64,000 nt of DNA from Hyphomonas sp. (GCA_016124495.1 WGNP01000003.1:310001-374000), one strand, 5' to 3'; shown: positions 20,528-30,134, counted from the stretch's first letter. Numbers and translations are program-made. Notes: generated by a model not told the origin, from the sequence alone.

Positions 20528-20561
20528 TTGAAGCACCCGCCCATTTGTTCTATTTTTGTTC
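20528..20561 (+). promoter_or_regulatory. Candidate sigma70-type promoter overlapped by LexA-type box GTTC-N7-GTTC
   Basis: TTGAAG (20528-20533) -17 bp- TATTTT (20551-20556); GTTCtatttttGTTC at 20547-20561; ATG at 20563. Confidence 0.6.
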
Positions 20562-20562
20562 T

Positions 20563-22146
20563 ATGTCTGGTGTTCATGTCGTCTGGTTCAAGCGGGACCT
20601 TCGGGTCCATGATCACGCACCGCTGCTGGCCGCGGCTGCGAGCGGCGCTCCCGTACTGCCGCTCTATATTTTCGAGCCGGGCTACTGGGTCCAACCGGAA
20701 CATTCGCGCCGGCAGTTCGATTTCCTGATCGAGTCCTTACGTGAACTGGAGTCGGCCCTGGAAGCGCGCGGCAGCCGTCTCGTTGTGCGATCGGGCCAGG
20801 CGACGGACGTCTTCTGCGCGCTTCACCGCGACTATGGTCTTGAGGCGATCCACGCCCACGAGGAAACCGGCCTGCAATGGACATATGACCGGGACCGGCG
20901 GGTGCGCCGCTGGGCGCGCAATGCCGGCATCCCGGTGCGCGAGCAGGCTCAGTACGGCGTCGTGCGCGCTCTCAAGTCGCGTGACGGCTGGGCCGCGCAC
21001 TGGGAGCGGCGCATGTCCGAGCCCCGCGGCAAGGCGCCGGACAGCCTTCGCGCGCCTCGCCTTCCGGCGTCCCATTGGCCCATCGCCGAAGATTTCGGCC
21101 TCGGCGCAGACGACTGCCCGGCCCGCCAGCCGGGCGGGCGCAGCGCCGGGGTCGAATGCCTGCGCTCCTTCCTGGAGGCGCGCGGGCGCACCTATCGCCG
21201 TGACATGTCGAGCCCGCTCAGCGGCGCCGAGGCTTGCTCGCGCCTGTCGCCGCACCTAGCTTTCGGCACGGTTTCGCTGCGCGAAGCCTGGCAAGCCGCG
21301 CGCCGCGCCCGCAGCGTTCAGGCGGCCCGGCGCGACGAGACCTTCGCGGCCTCGATCGACAGTTTCATCTCGCGTCTCTACTGGCACTGCCACTTCATCC
21401 AGAAGCTGGAAGACCAGACCTCGCTGGAGAGCCGCAACCTGCACCCCGCCTATGATGGCCTGCGCCCGCGCCCCGAATCGTCTGACCCGCGCCTCGAAGC
21501 CTGGATCGAAGGCCGCACGGGCTTTCCCTTTCTGGATGCCTGCATGCGGTCCCTCAAAGCGACCGGTTGGCTGAACTTCCGGATGCGCGCCATGGCGATG
21601 GGTTTTGCCTCGCACCATCTCTGGCTTGACTGGAAAGTGCCGGCCGAGCGCCTCGCTGCGCGCTTCACGGATTTCGAGGCCGGGATTCACTATGCGCAGG
21701 CGCAGATGCAGTCCGGCACAACCGGCATCAACACGCCGCGCATCTACAACCCGGTGAAACAGTCCCGCGATCAGGACCCGGAAGGCGCATTCATCCGCCA
21801 ATGGGTTCCTGAACTTGCGGGGCTGACGGACGCCTTCCTGCATGCGCCCTGGGAGGCGCCGCCCGAGATCCTTTCTGCCGCCGCGATCGTATTGGGTCAG
21901 ACGTATCCGATGCGCATGGTGGACCATATGGCTGCAGCTGAAGAAGCCCGGACCCGTATTGCTGCCGTGCGCCGGGCGCCCGGCCATGCATCCGGCGCGG
22001 AGGATATCCAGTCCCGGCATGGCAGCCGCCGCTCCGGCATCCCGGCGACCGGCCAGCGCCGCCGGGCAGCCTCCCGCGGGCCGGAGCGCAAGCCAACCCC
22101 ACCCGCCCAGCTGAGCCTCGATCTTGGCCTGACCCATGCCTCGTAA
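20563..22146 (+). CDS. Photolyase/cryptochrome family protein
   Basis: [69 protein letters not shown]. Confidence 0.93.
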   Translation: MSGVHVVWFKRDLRVHDHAPLLAAAASGAPVLPLYIFEPGYWVQPEHSRRQFDFLIESLRELESALEARGSRLVVRSGQATDVFCALHRDYGLEAIHAHEETGLQWTYDRDRRVRRWARNAGIPVREQAQYGVVRALKSRDGWAAHWERRMSEPRGKAPDSLRAPRLPASHWPIAEDFGLGADDCPARQPGGRSAGVECLRSFLEARGRTYRRDMSSPLSGAEACSRLSPHLAFGTVSLREAWQAARRARSVQAARRDETFAASIDSFISRLYWHCHFIQKLEDQTSLESRNLHPAYDGLRPRPESSDPRLEAWIEGRTGFPFLDACMRSLKATGWLNFRMRAMAMGFASHHLWLDWKVPAERLAARFTDFEAGIHYAQAQMQSGTTGINTPRIYNPVKQSRDQDPEGAFIRQWVPELAGLTDAFLHAPWEAPPEILSAAAIVLGQTYPMRMVDHMAAAEEARTRIAAVRRAPGHASGAEDIQSRHGSRRSGIPATGQRRRAASRGPERKPTPPAQLSLDLGLTHAS

Positions 22147-22294
22147 GCCCGGCAGCGGCAAAGCGGTCGCCAAGCGCGACCTCCCGGTAAAGGTCTGCGC
22201 CCGCTGCGCCCGTCCGTTCACCTGGCGCAAGAAATGGGAACGGGTCTGGGATGAGGTGCGATTCTGCTCCGACCGGTGCCGTTCCGCGCGCTGA
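22136..22294 (+). CDS. DUF2256 family small Cys-containing protein (52 aa)
   Basis: [52 protein letters not shown]; overlaps photolyase stop by 11 bp; missing from the ORF track. Confidence 0.88.
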   Translation: MPRKPGSGKAVAKRDLPVKVCARCARPFTWRKKWERVWDEVRFCSDRCRSAR

Positions 22295-22337
22295 ACGATC
22301 CATATTGACCTTCGATAAGGATCGGTTTTGACGCCCA

Positions 22338-22450
22338 CACCTCATATATATTGTTATTCGATGAATTTATGTCCTTGATTTTGCTTATAATTATTTTTTT
22401 TCGATAATTTAATATTGAAAAACAATAATTTCGACTCTATCTACAAGGTG
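22338..22450. other. AT-rich intergenic island
   Basis: catatatattgttattcgatgaattta...ttataattattttttttcgataatttaatattgaaaaacaataatttcg in a GC-rich background. Confidence 0.85.
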
Positions 22451-22517
22451 TCGGCAGCGGGATGAGCCCGCCAAGGACGAAAACAAACCCAAAGACCAGC
22501 AACAAGGAGAATTGATC

Positions 22518-22703
22518 ATGTCCCCCCGCGCCCGTTTGAGCGACATCGGTGCCAAAGCTTTCGCCCCTGTCGCGGCGCTCGCCCGCCCCGCCGGAACCGC
22601 CCCTGTCCGGTACAAGCCCGCGAACGATACGGAAGCTGGAGGCCGGATCGATCTCCTGGCCCGCCGCCGCCGCCGCCACAATCGTTACGCGCAGCGCGCC
22701 TAG
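22518..22703 (+). CDS. Small basic hypothetical protein (61 aa)
   Basis: aaggag RBS upstream of the ATG; MSPRARLSDIGAKAFAPVAALARPAGTAPVRYKPANDTEAGGRIDLLARRRRRHNRYAQRA*; followed by a terminator hairpin. Confidence 0.5.
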   Translation: MSPRARLSDIGAKAFAPVAALARPAGTAPVRYKPANDTEAGGRIDLLARRRRRHNRYAQRA

Positions 22704-22710
22704 CGACCCC

Positions 22711-22753
22711 AGCACCGCCGGGACGCCCCTGACCCCGGCGGTGCTGCTGTATT
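22711..22753 (+). terminator. Hairpin after small ORF
   Basis: agcaccgccggg / cccggcggtgct 12-bp perfect stem. Confidence 0.65.
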
Positions 22754-22925
22754 TCTAAGAAAAAGAACCCAAACCAGGCAAACGCCCGCATGTATGGCCA
22801 TGCGTCAGATCGCCAATCCCGTCCTGAATTCGGTGCACCCCGAAGCTAAGCGCTGAGCCTCTGATGGACATCGCTGCCGCGGCCCCTGCCCCTCACTCAC
22901 GCACCAGGCCGCAACAGCGTGACTG

Positions 22926-22964
22926 CCGCCTTCATCCCCGCCAGGATGGAGGCGGTTCTTTTTT
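22926..22964 (+). terminator. Rho-independent terminator
   Basis: ccgccttcatcc-N6-ggatggaggcgg followed by ttctttttt. Confidence 0.8.
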
Positions 22965-22974
22965 CGCTTGGAGC

Positions 22975-23502
22975 TTAGTCGGCGTCGCCGTCCCGGAAGT
23001 CCTTTGCCCTGAGGATGTGCATCAGCCGGAACTGCGCGGGCACAAACGTGCCGTCGAGCTCGGCCTCAAACAGCGCGGCGCAGCTTGTCGGGAATTTCTC
23101 GTTGAGGCGCAGCGAAGCCTGATAATCCGCCGCGCCGCCTTCGCGCAGGATCGCGAGCGCAAAATCATGCAGACCCGGATTGTGCCCGATGACCATCAGC
23201 GTCGCTGCCCGGTCATTCTGGGCGACCGCCTCGGTCAGACCGCGCACGCCGGTGAGATACAGCGACTCCATCGGCCGCACCTTCTCGCCAGTCACCACGG
23301 AGGCAACCTCCGCGCAGGTCTCCCGCGCCCGGCGCGCGCTGGAGACCAGGATGCGTTCCGGCCCCCATCCAAGCGCCACAAGTTCCTCGGCCATGCGCCT
23401 CGCATCAGAGTGGCCTTGCGGCGTCAGGGCGCGGCCAAAGTCGTCGATGCCCTCGGTCCAGGGCTCGGTCTTGGCATGGCGCATCAGGATGAGCCGCTTC
23501 AT
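22975..23502 (-). CDS. SixA-type phosphohistidine phosphatase (histidine phosphatase family)
   Basis: MKRLILMRHAKTEPW (RHG-like) ... VIGHNPGLHDFA; ATG at 23502. Confidence 0.92.
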   Translation of the reverse strand: MKRLILMRHAKTEPWTEGIDDFGRALTPQGHSDARRMAEELVALGWGPERILVSSARRARETCAEVASVVTGEKVRPMESLYLTGVRGLTEAVAQNDRAATLMVIGHNPGLHDFALAILREGGAADYQASLRLNEKFPTSCAALFEAELDGTFVPAQFRLMHILRAKDFRDGDAD

Positions 23503-23621
23503 GGACGCACCGGACCCCGGCGGCATTGAGGATTTCTCATCGGCGGCTTCAGGTAGCTATGGTTGTTCGGGCCTCGTTAGGCACTAGTTTCACCCCATAA
23601 ATCAAGTCACAGGAACCGCGA

Positions 23622-24263
23622 ATGAGCCTTTTGATCGGAGACACCGCGCCGGACTTCGAGGCGGAGACGACCGAAGGTCGCATCCGGTTTCATCAATGGG
23701 CCGGCAAGGACTGGGTGATCTTCTTCTCCCACCCCGCCGATTTCACCCCCGTCTGCACCACCGAACTGGGCTACACCGCAAAACTCAAGGGGGAATTCGA
23801 GAAGCGCGGCGCCAGGGCGCTGGTCATCTCGGTAGACACTCTGGAGCACCATCAGGCCTGGAGCGCCGATATCGAAGAGACGCAAGGTACTGCGGTCAAC
23901 TTCCCGATGATCGCGGACACGAACCGCAAGGTCGCAACCCTCTACAACATGATCCACCCGAATGCCGATCCGAAGGTCACCGTGCGGGCGGTCTATGTGA
24001 TCGATCCCGACAAGAAGATCCGCGCCTCGATCATCTACCCGCCGAGCGCCGGACGTAACTTCGACGAGGTGCTCCGCCTGCTCGACTCCCTGCAGCTGAC
24101 GGATGGCTACAAGGTCGCCACGCCGGTCAACTGGGTCGACGGCGATGACGTGATCATCGTGCCATCGCTGCAGGACCCTGCCGAAATCGCGCGGCTCTTC
24201 CCGAAGGGCTACAAGACGCTGAAATCCTACCTGCGCGTCACACCCCAGCCCAGCAAGGCCTGA
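23622..24263 (+). CDS. Peroxiredoxin (1-Cys/Prx6-like)
   Basis: FFSHPADFTPVCTTELGYTAKL; C-terminal extension typical of 1-Cys Prx; 213 aa. Confidence 0.95.
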   Translation: MSLLIGDTAPDFEAETTEGRIRFHQWAGKDWVIFFSHPADFTPVCTTELGYTAKLKGEFEKRGARALVISVDTLEHHQAWSADIEETQGTAVNFPMIADTNRKVATLYNMIHPNADPKVTVRAVYVIDPDKKIRASIIYPPSAGRNFDEVLRLLDSLQLTDGYKVATPVNWVDGDDVIIVPSLQDPAEIARLFPKGYKTLKSYLRVTPQPSKA

Positions 24264-24436
24264 AAGCCGCCCGGTCGTTCGTGGACGGAGAATCCATCCT
24301 GTAACCCCGCAAACTGTAACGCGCATGACAGAACTCGGCCTGCAGCATAGGTTGCTGCGCGCTGAAACTTTTTGCACAGTGCGATCCGGGGACACCGTGG
24401 CCGGACCTGAAAGCATCTGACAAGATCCATGATCAA

Positions 24437-25116
24437 CTACCTTATCTCCGGCGCTACGCCAGAGCGGTGACGGGCCCCGCCGCCGAAGGTGGCCAGGCGG
24501 TCGAACAGATGCTGGAAGCACTGCCAGGCCATACTGAGGAAAAAGTCAGCCAGGTGACTTCGTTCCGCGCCCTGGACACCGCTCTCGCGGGACGTTCGGC
24601 AGCTAGCCCCCTGCCCGCCAGCCTTGTTGCTGGCCGCGATGGAAGGCTTCACGCAAGCCGGCACGGCGGCCATTCCCGGCGTGCCGGAGACTGAACTCGC
24701 GGGCCTCCTCGCGCTGGAAGAGAACGATCCGGCAGACACTCCGGCGAGCCGCATCTGCATCATCGAGGATGAGCCGCTGACCGGCGCCAGCCTGTCACGA
24801 ATCATCACGTCACTCGGCCACTTGGTCACCGGGGTCATGTCGACACGCAACTGCGCTGTCCGAAAAGCCGGGCCTGATCCTTGCCGACATCGAACTCGCC
24901 GATGGTTTGCAGGGCGCCGAAATGCGCCGTACGCTGGCCGTTCCGGCGATCTTCATCACCGCGTTTCCGGAACGCCTGCTTTCGGGGCGGAACGGGGAGC
25001 CAACTTTTCTGATCCCCGAACCGTTCAAGCCCTCGCATGTGAAGGCTGTCATCACACAAACCCTTATCCTGCGCGGCGGCGCCCGCGCCTGGCGCCGGTC
25101 CAGTCACCCCGATTGA
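24437..25116 (+). pseudogene. phyR: Degraded PhyR-type anti-anti-sigma response regulator
   Basis: Segments in three frames: LPYLRRYARAVTGPAAEGGQAVEQMLEAL; LLAAMEGFTQAGTAAIPGVPETELAGLLALEEND..CIIEDEPLTGASLSRIITSLGHLVTGV; GLILADIELADGLQGAEMRRTLAVPAIFITAFPERLLSGRNGEPTFLIPEPF. Confidence 0.85.
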
Positions 25117-25425
25117 AAAACTGCCGCGGCACCGTGGTGCGCTGGCGAAGGCCGTTCCCATCGAACACGCGCTCGATCTTCAGGTTCGGGATCAGCTCGA
25201 AAAGCTGCGAACCGAAGCCCTGTCTCTGCACCTCGCCCATCCGTTCCGGCGCCTCCGGAAACAGATCTGCCACGCGCTGTCACGCCGGCTCCCTGCAGGT
25301 CTTATGGACCGACCGGCAGAAGGCGTTGTTGGCACAGGCAAACCGGAATTCGCGTCCATACACCACGATCGGCGCGGCCACACTGTGAAGCACGGCGCGG
25401 GTTGCTGGCGGCGTGAGGGCGCCCC
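25100..25425 (-). pseudogene. PAS-domain sensor remnant
   Basis: Reads ATRAVLHSVAAPIVVYGREFRFACANNAFCRSVHKTCREPA*QRVADLFPEAPERMGEVQRQGFGSQLFELIPNLKIERVFDGNG with in-frame TGA at 25280-25282. Confidence 0.6.
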
Positions 25426-25528
25426 GGCCCCGCAGGCGCGGCTCGATTTAATTGCCGACAGGCCTTCCCGTTCCCGGCCAGATAGGCCAAATCCACGCGC
25501 AGCGGGCCGGTGCCCCTGGAGACGACTT

Positions 25529-26491
25529 ATGACCCTTCTTTTCCTGCTGCTTGGCCTCGTGCTGCTCGTGGTGGGCGGCGAACTGCTGGTGCGCGGCGCC
25601 GTACAGCTCGCCCAGAAGTTCCGGATCTCGCCGCTGCTGATCGGTCTCACACTGGTCGGCTTCGGCACTTCGACCCCGGAACTGGTGACCAGCCTGCAGG
25701 CTGCCTTCGCGGGCTCCCCCGGAATCGCGGTCGGCAACGTGGTCGGCTCCAATATCGCCAACATCCTGCTGATCCTCGGCATCACCGCGCTGATCTTCCC
25801 GGTCGTCGTGGCGAAAGAGACGTTCAAACGCGACGGGATTGTCCTCGGCCTTTCCACCGCCATGTGCCTCGGCGCAGTCCTCTACGGCCAGCTAACCCCG
25901 CTGCTTGGCGCGGTCTTCGTCGCCTCGCTGGCCGGCTATATCTATTTCGCCTTCCGGCAGGAGCGCCAATCGACGGCCGCCGCTGACGCCGCCGCCGGTA
26001 TGACGCAGGCGGATTTTCCGGCGCCCAGCCTGCCCATGATCGCCCTTGATCTCCTGTTCGTCGTCGCCGGCCTCGCGCTGACCATCTTCGGCGCGCGGTT
26101 CCTGGTCTCCAGCGCCATCGAGATCGCTACGGCCTTCAACGTCTCCCAGACCATCATCGGCCTCACCATCGTCGCCGTTGGCACCTCGCTGCCGGAACTG
26201 GTGACCTCGGTCATGGCTGCGCTGCGCAAGCACAGCGACATTGCCTTTGGCAACATCGTTGGCTCCAACATCTACAACGTGCTCGGCATCCTCGGCGTCA
26301 CCGCCATCATCAAGCCGATCGACGTGCCGCCGCAGATCGCCAGCCTCGATATCTGGGTGATGATTGCCGCCTCAGTGCTGCTGTTCATCACCGCCACCTC
26401 CCGCTGGCGGATTAGCCGGGTCGAGGGCGGGATCATGCTGGCCGGCTATGTCGGCTATTGCGTCTGGCTGGGCATGAATTCGGCGGCATAA
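25529..26491 (+). CDS. Calcium/sodium antiporter (CaCA family)
   Basis: GFGTSTPELVTSLQAAF..GNVVGSNIANILLILG and VGTSLPELVTSVMAALRKHSDIAFGNIVGSNIYNVLGILG duplicated alpha repeats. Confidence 0.96.
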   Translation: MTLLFLLLGLVLLVVGGELLVRGAVQLAQKFRISPLLIGLTLVGFGTSTPELVTSLQAAFAGSPGIAVGNVVGSNIANILLILGITALIFPVVVAKETFKRDGIVLGLSTAMCLGAVLYGQLTPLLGAVFVASLAGYIYFAFRQERQSTAAADAAAGMTQADFPAPSLPMIALDLLFVVAGLALTIFGARFLVSSAIEIATAFNVSQTIIGLTIVAVGTSLPELVTSVMAALRKHSDIAFGNIVGSNIYNVLGILGVTAIIKPIDVPPQIASLDIWVMIAASVLLFITATSRWRISRVEGGIMLAGYVGYCVWLGMNSAA

Positions 26492-26536
26492 TCGCGTCTT
26501 GACGCAGCCGGCGCGCGGCTCCACTCCACGCGGGCC

Positions 26537-27448
26537 ATGCGCCTGCCCCACCCGATCCTGCTCGTCTGCTTCGGCGTCATCTTCGGGTGTGGCGTCGACG
26601 CCGTGATGAAACACGTGATGCTCGGCGGTACGAGCGTGCTGACGGCCACTGCCTGGCGATACATCCTCGGCTCAGTGATTATGGTCGCCCTGTTCGCCGC
26701 CAGCCGCCGCCCCGTCCCGGGCCTGCCGGCCATCCGTTTCCATGCCCTGCGCTCCCTCGCGCAGGTCATCTCTGCCTTCTGCTTCTTCTATTCGCTGACG
26801 CAGATCGCGCTCGCTGAAGCCGTCGTCATGGGCTTCAGCGCCGCCCTGATGATCGCGCCGATTGCCCGCATAATCCTCGGGGAGAAGATGAGCCGGATAA
26901 CCATTATCGCCACACTGATCGGCTTCACCGGCGCTGCCGTCGCCGCCACGGCGCAGACCGCCGGCGCGCCGGAAGACGGCAACCGGCTCTATGGCACCGC
27001 CGCGATCCTCATCTCTGCCGTACTCTACGCACTCAACATTGTTCTCCTCCGTCTGCGGTCGAAGGAGGAAGACAGCCTCACCCTGGTGACGTTCATGAAC
27101 GTCTTCCCGGCGCTTTTCCTGCTGCCCTTCATGTTCCTGTTCACCAAGTGGACGCCGGAAACGCATTCCTGGGGTGCTATGATCGGCGTCGCCTTCCTCG
27201 GCATCGGCATCTGGTGGCTGATGACGCTCGCCTATGCAAAGGCCAAGGCGCAGACGCTAGCCCCGTTCGAGTATACCGGCCTCATCTGGTCGGCGCTGCT
27301 CGGCTATGCATTCTTCCAGGAGATCCCTGGCTGGCGCGTCTATGCCGGCGCGGCGATCATCATTACCGCCTGCCTCGTCGTCGCTTTCGAAACGCACTTC
27401 ATCGCCCGCCGCGAAGCGAAACTGCCGACGAGCGATATCCTGACCTGA
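26537..27448 (+). CDS. EamA/DMT family transporter
   Basis: 303 aa, ~10 TM segments, duplicated EamA organisation. Confidence 0.9.
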   Translation: MRLPHPILLVCFGVIFGCGVDAVMKHVMLGGTSVLTATAWRYILGSVIMVALFAASRRPVPGLPAIRFHALRSLAQVISAFCFFYSLTQIALAEAVVMGFSAALMIAPIARIILGEKMSRITIIATLIGFTGAAVAATAQTAGAPEDGNRLYGTAAILISAVLYALNIVLLRLRSKEEDSLTLVTFMNVFPALFLLPFMFLFTKWTPETHSWGAMIGVAFLGIGIWWLMTLAYAKAKAQTLAPFEYTGLIWSALLGYAFFQEIPGWRVYAGAAIIITACLVVAFETHFIARREAKLPTSDILT

Positions 27449-27451
27449 CCC

Positions 27452-27997
27452 TCAGAGAGCGGGCCGTTCGGTTGCGGACGATGCCCCGCCGAGCAACTCG
27501 GCGAGGTGCGCGAAGTGCTCTTTCTGAAGCGCTTCCAGTCGGTCCACCTTCTCATGCAAGGCGAGGATCTCGAGCTCAGCCTTGAGATTCACCTCATAGT
27601 CAGTATGCGCCACAACCCTGTCCTTCGCCGCCTGCCGGTTCTGGGACATCATGATGATGGGTGCCTGCAAGGCCGCCACCATCGACAGCACGAGGTTCAG
27701 AAATATGAACGGGAACGGATCGAACCGCGCATTCGCGGCCAGAAGGAGCCCGTTGGCCGTGATCCAGACAAACAGGAAAAGAAGGAAACCGATGATGAAC
27801 GGCCATGAGCCGCCAACCCGCGCGATTGCATCAGACAGCCGCTCACCCCTCGACGTCCCGGCATCAATCGTGGCATTTGCATCCGGCACAAGCGGCCGGC
27901 GCGAGCGGAAGGCATCAACCGGCCGCTCCGCTTTCTCAGCGTTACCGGGTCCGCGCGGCGAGCCGCTGAACAGGTTGATGACGGCTTCGATGATCAT
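27452..27997 (-). CDS. DUF1003 domain membrane protein
   Basis: GERLSDAIARVGGSWPFIIGFLLFLFVWITANGLLL...DPFPFIFLNLVLSMVAALQAPIIMMSQNRQAAKDR. Confidence 0.92.
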   Translation of the reverse strand: MIIEAVINLFSGSPRGPGNAEKAERPVDAFRSRRPLVPDANATIDAGTSRGERLSDAIARVGGSWPFIIGFLLFLFVWITANGLLLAANARFDPFPFIFLNLVLSMVAALQAPIIMMSQNRQAAKDRVVAHTDYEVNLKAELEILALHEKVDRLEALQKEHFAHLAELLGGASSATERPAL

Positions 27998-28042
27998 GAG
28001 ACCTCCCTGAAATTCCAAGGAGTCCAGTATACGCCCGCCCGA

Positions 28043-28969
28043 CTAAAGCGCGAGCGCGAGATTCCCGTTCACCAGCGCCGAATAGTCATTGATCAGCGCC
28101 TCGGAGATCGCGCCCGGCTTGTAGCGGTGCTCGCCGATTTCGCAGACGGGCGTGAGTTCTGCGGCCGAACCAGTGATGAAACACTCGCTGAATGTGGGCA
28201 GTTCCGACGGGAAGATCGCCCGCTCGACCACTTCGATCTGGCGGGCCTTGGCGAGCGCAATCGTCGTCTGGCGGGTCAGACCGTTGAGGAAACAGTCCGG
28301 CGTCGGCGTGTGCAGCGCTCCGTCGCGCACGAAGAAGATGTTGGCGCCGGTTGCCTCGGCGATCTGGCCGCGCCAGTCGAGCATCAGCGCGTCCTGGTAA
28401 CCGGCCCGTTCGGCGGCGTGCTTCGACAGGGTGCAGATCATGTAAAGCCCGGAGGCCTTCGCCTCGCAGGGGGCCGTATCCGGCGCCGGGCGCTTCCACT
28501 GGGCATGCGTCAGGCGGATGCCCTTCATCTTATCGGCAAAATAGTCACCCCAGTTCCAGACAGCGACCGCCAGGTGGATCGTGTTGTTCTGGGCCGAGAC
28601 ACCCATCATCTCCGAGCCGCGCCAGGCGATGGCGCGCACATAGGCGCTCGCGAGGCCGGACTTCTCGACGGCTTCCTTCTTGGCACGCTCGACCTCGTCG
28701 ACGCTGAACGGGATGTCAAAGCCCATAATCCCGGCAGACCGGTGCAGGCGCCTGGAATGATCCAGCGAGCGGAAGATTTTGCCGCCATAGGCGCGCTCGC
28801 CCTCGAACACCGCCGAGGCATAGTGCAGGGCGTGGGTCAGCACATGGACCTTGGTGTCACGCCAGGGTACGAACTGGCCGTCCATCCAGATGTATCCGTC
28901 TCGGTCATCATAAGGGATGGCAGCCATGGGAACGCTCCTCGCTTGAACTTTCTGCGTATTCGGGTTCAT
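28043..28969 (-). CDS. ilvE: Branched-chain amino acid aminotransferase
   Basis: YIWMDGQFVPWRDTKVHVLTHALHYASAVFEGERAYGGKIF...; class IV PLP fold. Confidence 0.94.
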   Translation of the reverse strand: MNPNTQKVQARSVPMAAIPYDDRDGYIWMDGQFVPWRDTKVHVLTHALHYASAVFEGERAYGGKIFRSLDHSRRLHRSAGIMGFDIPFSVDEVERAKKEAVEKSGLASAYVRAIAWRGSEMMGVSAQNNTIHLAVAVWNWGDYFADKMKGIRLTHAQWKRPAPDTAPCEAKASGLYMICTLSKHAAERAGYQDALMLDWRGQIAEATGANIFFVRDGALHTPTPDCFLNGLTRQTTIALAKARQIEVVERAIFPSELPTFSECFITGSAAELTPVCEIGEHRYKPGAISEALINDYSALVNGNLALAL

Positions 28970-28978
28970 TTCCGACTT

Positions 28979-29443
28979 ATGTCCCTGCCCGTCAACCTGA
29001 ACCGGCCATTCGACCCCAGACTGTTCCTGACCGATCAGGAGCTGGACCGGAGCGCAGGACTCCTGATTTCAGGGGCATCCGTGCTCGCCAGGGCGGCCGA
29101 GAGCGCCCGCAAGAAGGCCGGTCTGAGCAAGCCAGAGCTGCAGATTCTCATGGCGGCGCGCTACCGTCCGGGCCTGACAGTCAGCGAAATGCGCGGCACG
29201 CTGGGCATGACCGTGCCAACCTTTGCCCGGATCATCGGCAAGCTGGACGAGCGCGGCCTGATCGAGCGGGCCCGCGAGACCGGGGATGCGCGCCGGCGCA
29301 AGCTGACGTTGTCGGACGCCGGGGTGACCCTGACGACGCCGATTGCCATCGAGGTGCGCGAGCGGCTGCGCCTCGCCTTCCGCGCCAGCGGACCGGAAGC
29401 GGTCGCCGGGGCCCGCTTCCTGCTTGAAGCGTTGGTGAAATAA
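28979..29443 (+). CDS. MarR family transcriptional regulator (PetP-like position)
   Basis: LQILMAARYRPGLTVSEMRGTLGMTVPTFARIIGKLDERGLIERARETGDARRRKLTLSDAG; ATG at 28979. Confidence 0.9.
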   Translation: MSLPVNLNRPFDPRLFLTDQELDRSAGLLISGASVLARAAESARKKAGLSKPELQILMAARYRPGLTVSEMRGTLGMTVPTFARIIGKLDERGLIERARETGDARRRKLTLSDAGVTLTTPIAIEVRERLRLAFRASGPEAVAGARFLLEALVK

Positions 29444-29449
29444 CCCGCG

Positions 29450-30133
29450 ATGAAAGAACCCGCCCATATCCTGATCGTTGACGACGATGACCGTATCCGC
29501 GACTTGACGAAGCGCTTCCTGACGATGAACGGATTCCGCGTCAGCGGTGCGGCGGATGCTGCGGCTGCGCGGCGCCTGATGGAGAGCATGGTGTTCGATC
29601 TGGCGATCCTCGACATAATGATGCCGGGCGAGGACGGTCTGTCGCTCCTCTCCGGCATCCGCAGGGGTCCTTCCCGTGAGACCCCCGTCATGCTGCTGAC
29701 CGCCCGCGGCCAGACGAGCGACCGGATCGAGGGCCTGCGTCTCGGCGCCGACGATTATCTCGCCAAGCCCTTCGAGCCGGAGGAATTGGTGCTGCGCTGC
29801 GAGGCGATCCTGCGCCGCTCGCAGAAATCCGCGCCCCCGCCGGACGAGATCGAGATGTCCGGCCTCCTGTTCAACGCGGCGCGCGGCGAACTTAAATCCG
29901 GCGACGAGCGTATCCGGTTGACGGACGCCGAACTGCAACTGCTCACCGTGCTGGCCCGGAATGCCGGTGAGCCCGTCAGCAGGGAGGATCTCGCGGTGCT
30001 GACCTCGGCGGGCCTCGAACGGTCCGTCGACGTACAGGTCACGCGCCTGCGCCGGAAGATTGAGCCGAACCCGAAGGAACCGGTGCATATCCAGACGGTG
30101 CGCGGTATCGGTTACCGCCTGATGCCGGACTGA
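29450..30133 (+). CDS. OmpR/PetR-type response regulator
   Basis: ILIVDDDDRIRDLTKRFLTMNGFRV; LAILDIMMPGEDG; winged-helix LRRKIEPNPKEPVHIQTVRGIGYRL. Confidence 0.95.
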   Translation: MKEPAHILIVDDDDRIRDLTKRFLTMNGFRVSGAADAAAARRLMESMVFDLAILDIMMPGEDGLSLLSGIRRGPSRETPVMLLTARGQTSDRIEGLRLGADDYLAKPFEPEELVLRCEAILRRSQKSAPPPDEIEMSGLLFNAARGELKSGDERIRLTDAELQLLTVLARNAGEPVSREDLAVLTSAGLERSVDVQVTRLRRKIEPNPKEPVHIQTVRGIGYRLMPD

Positions 30134-30134
30134 G

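Noticed and set aside
22864-23529. 221-aa plus-strand ORF
   Set aside because: Mostly antisense to the SixA-type phosphatase; the start lies in the terminator region.
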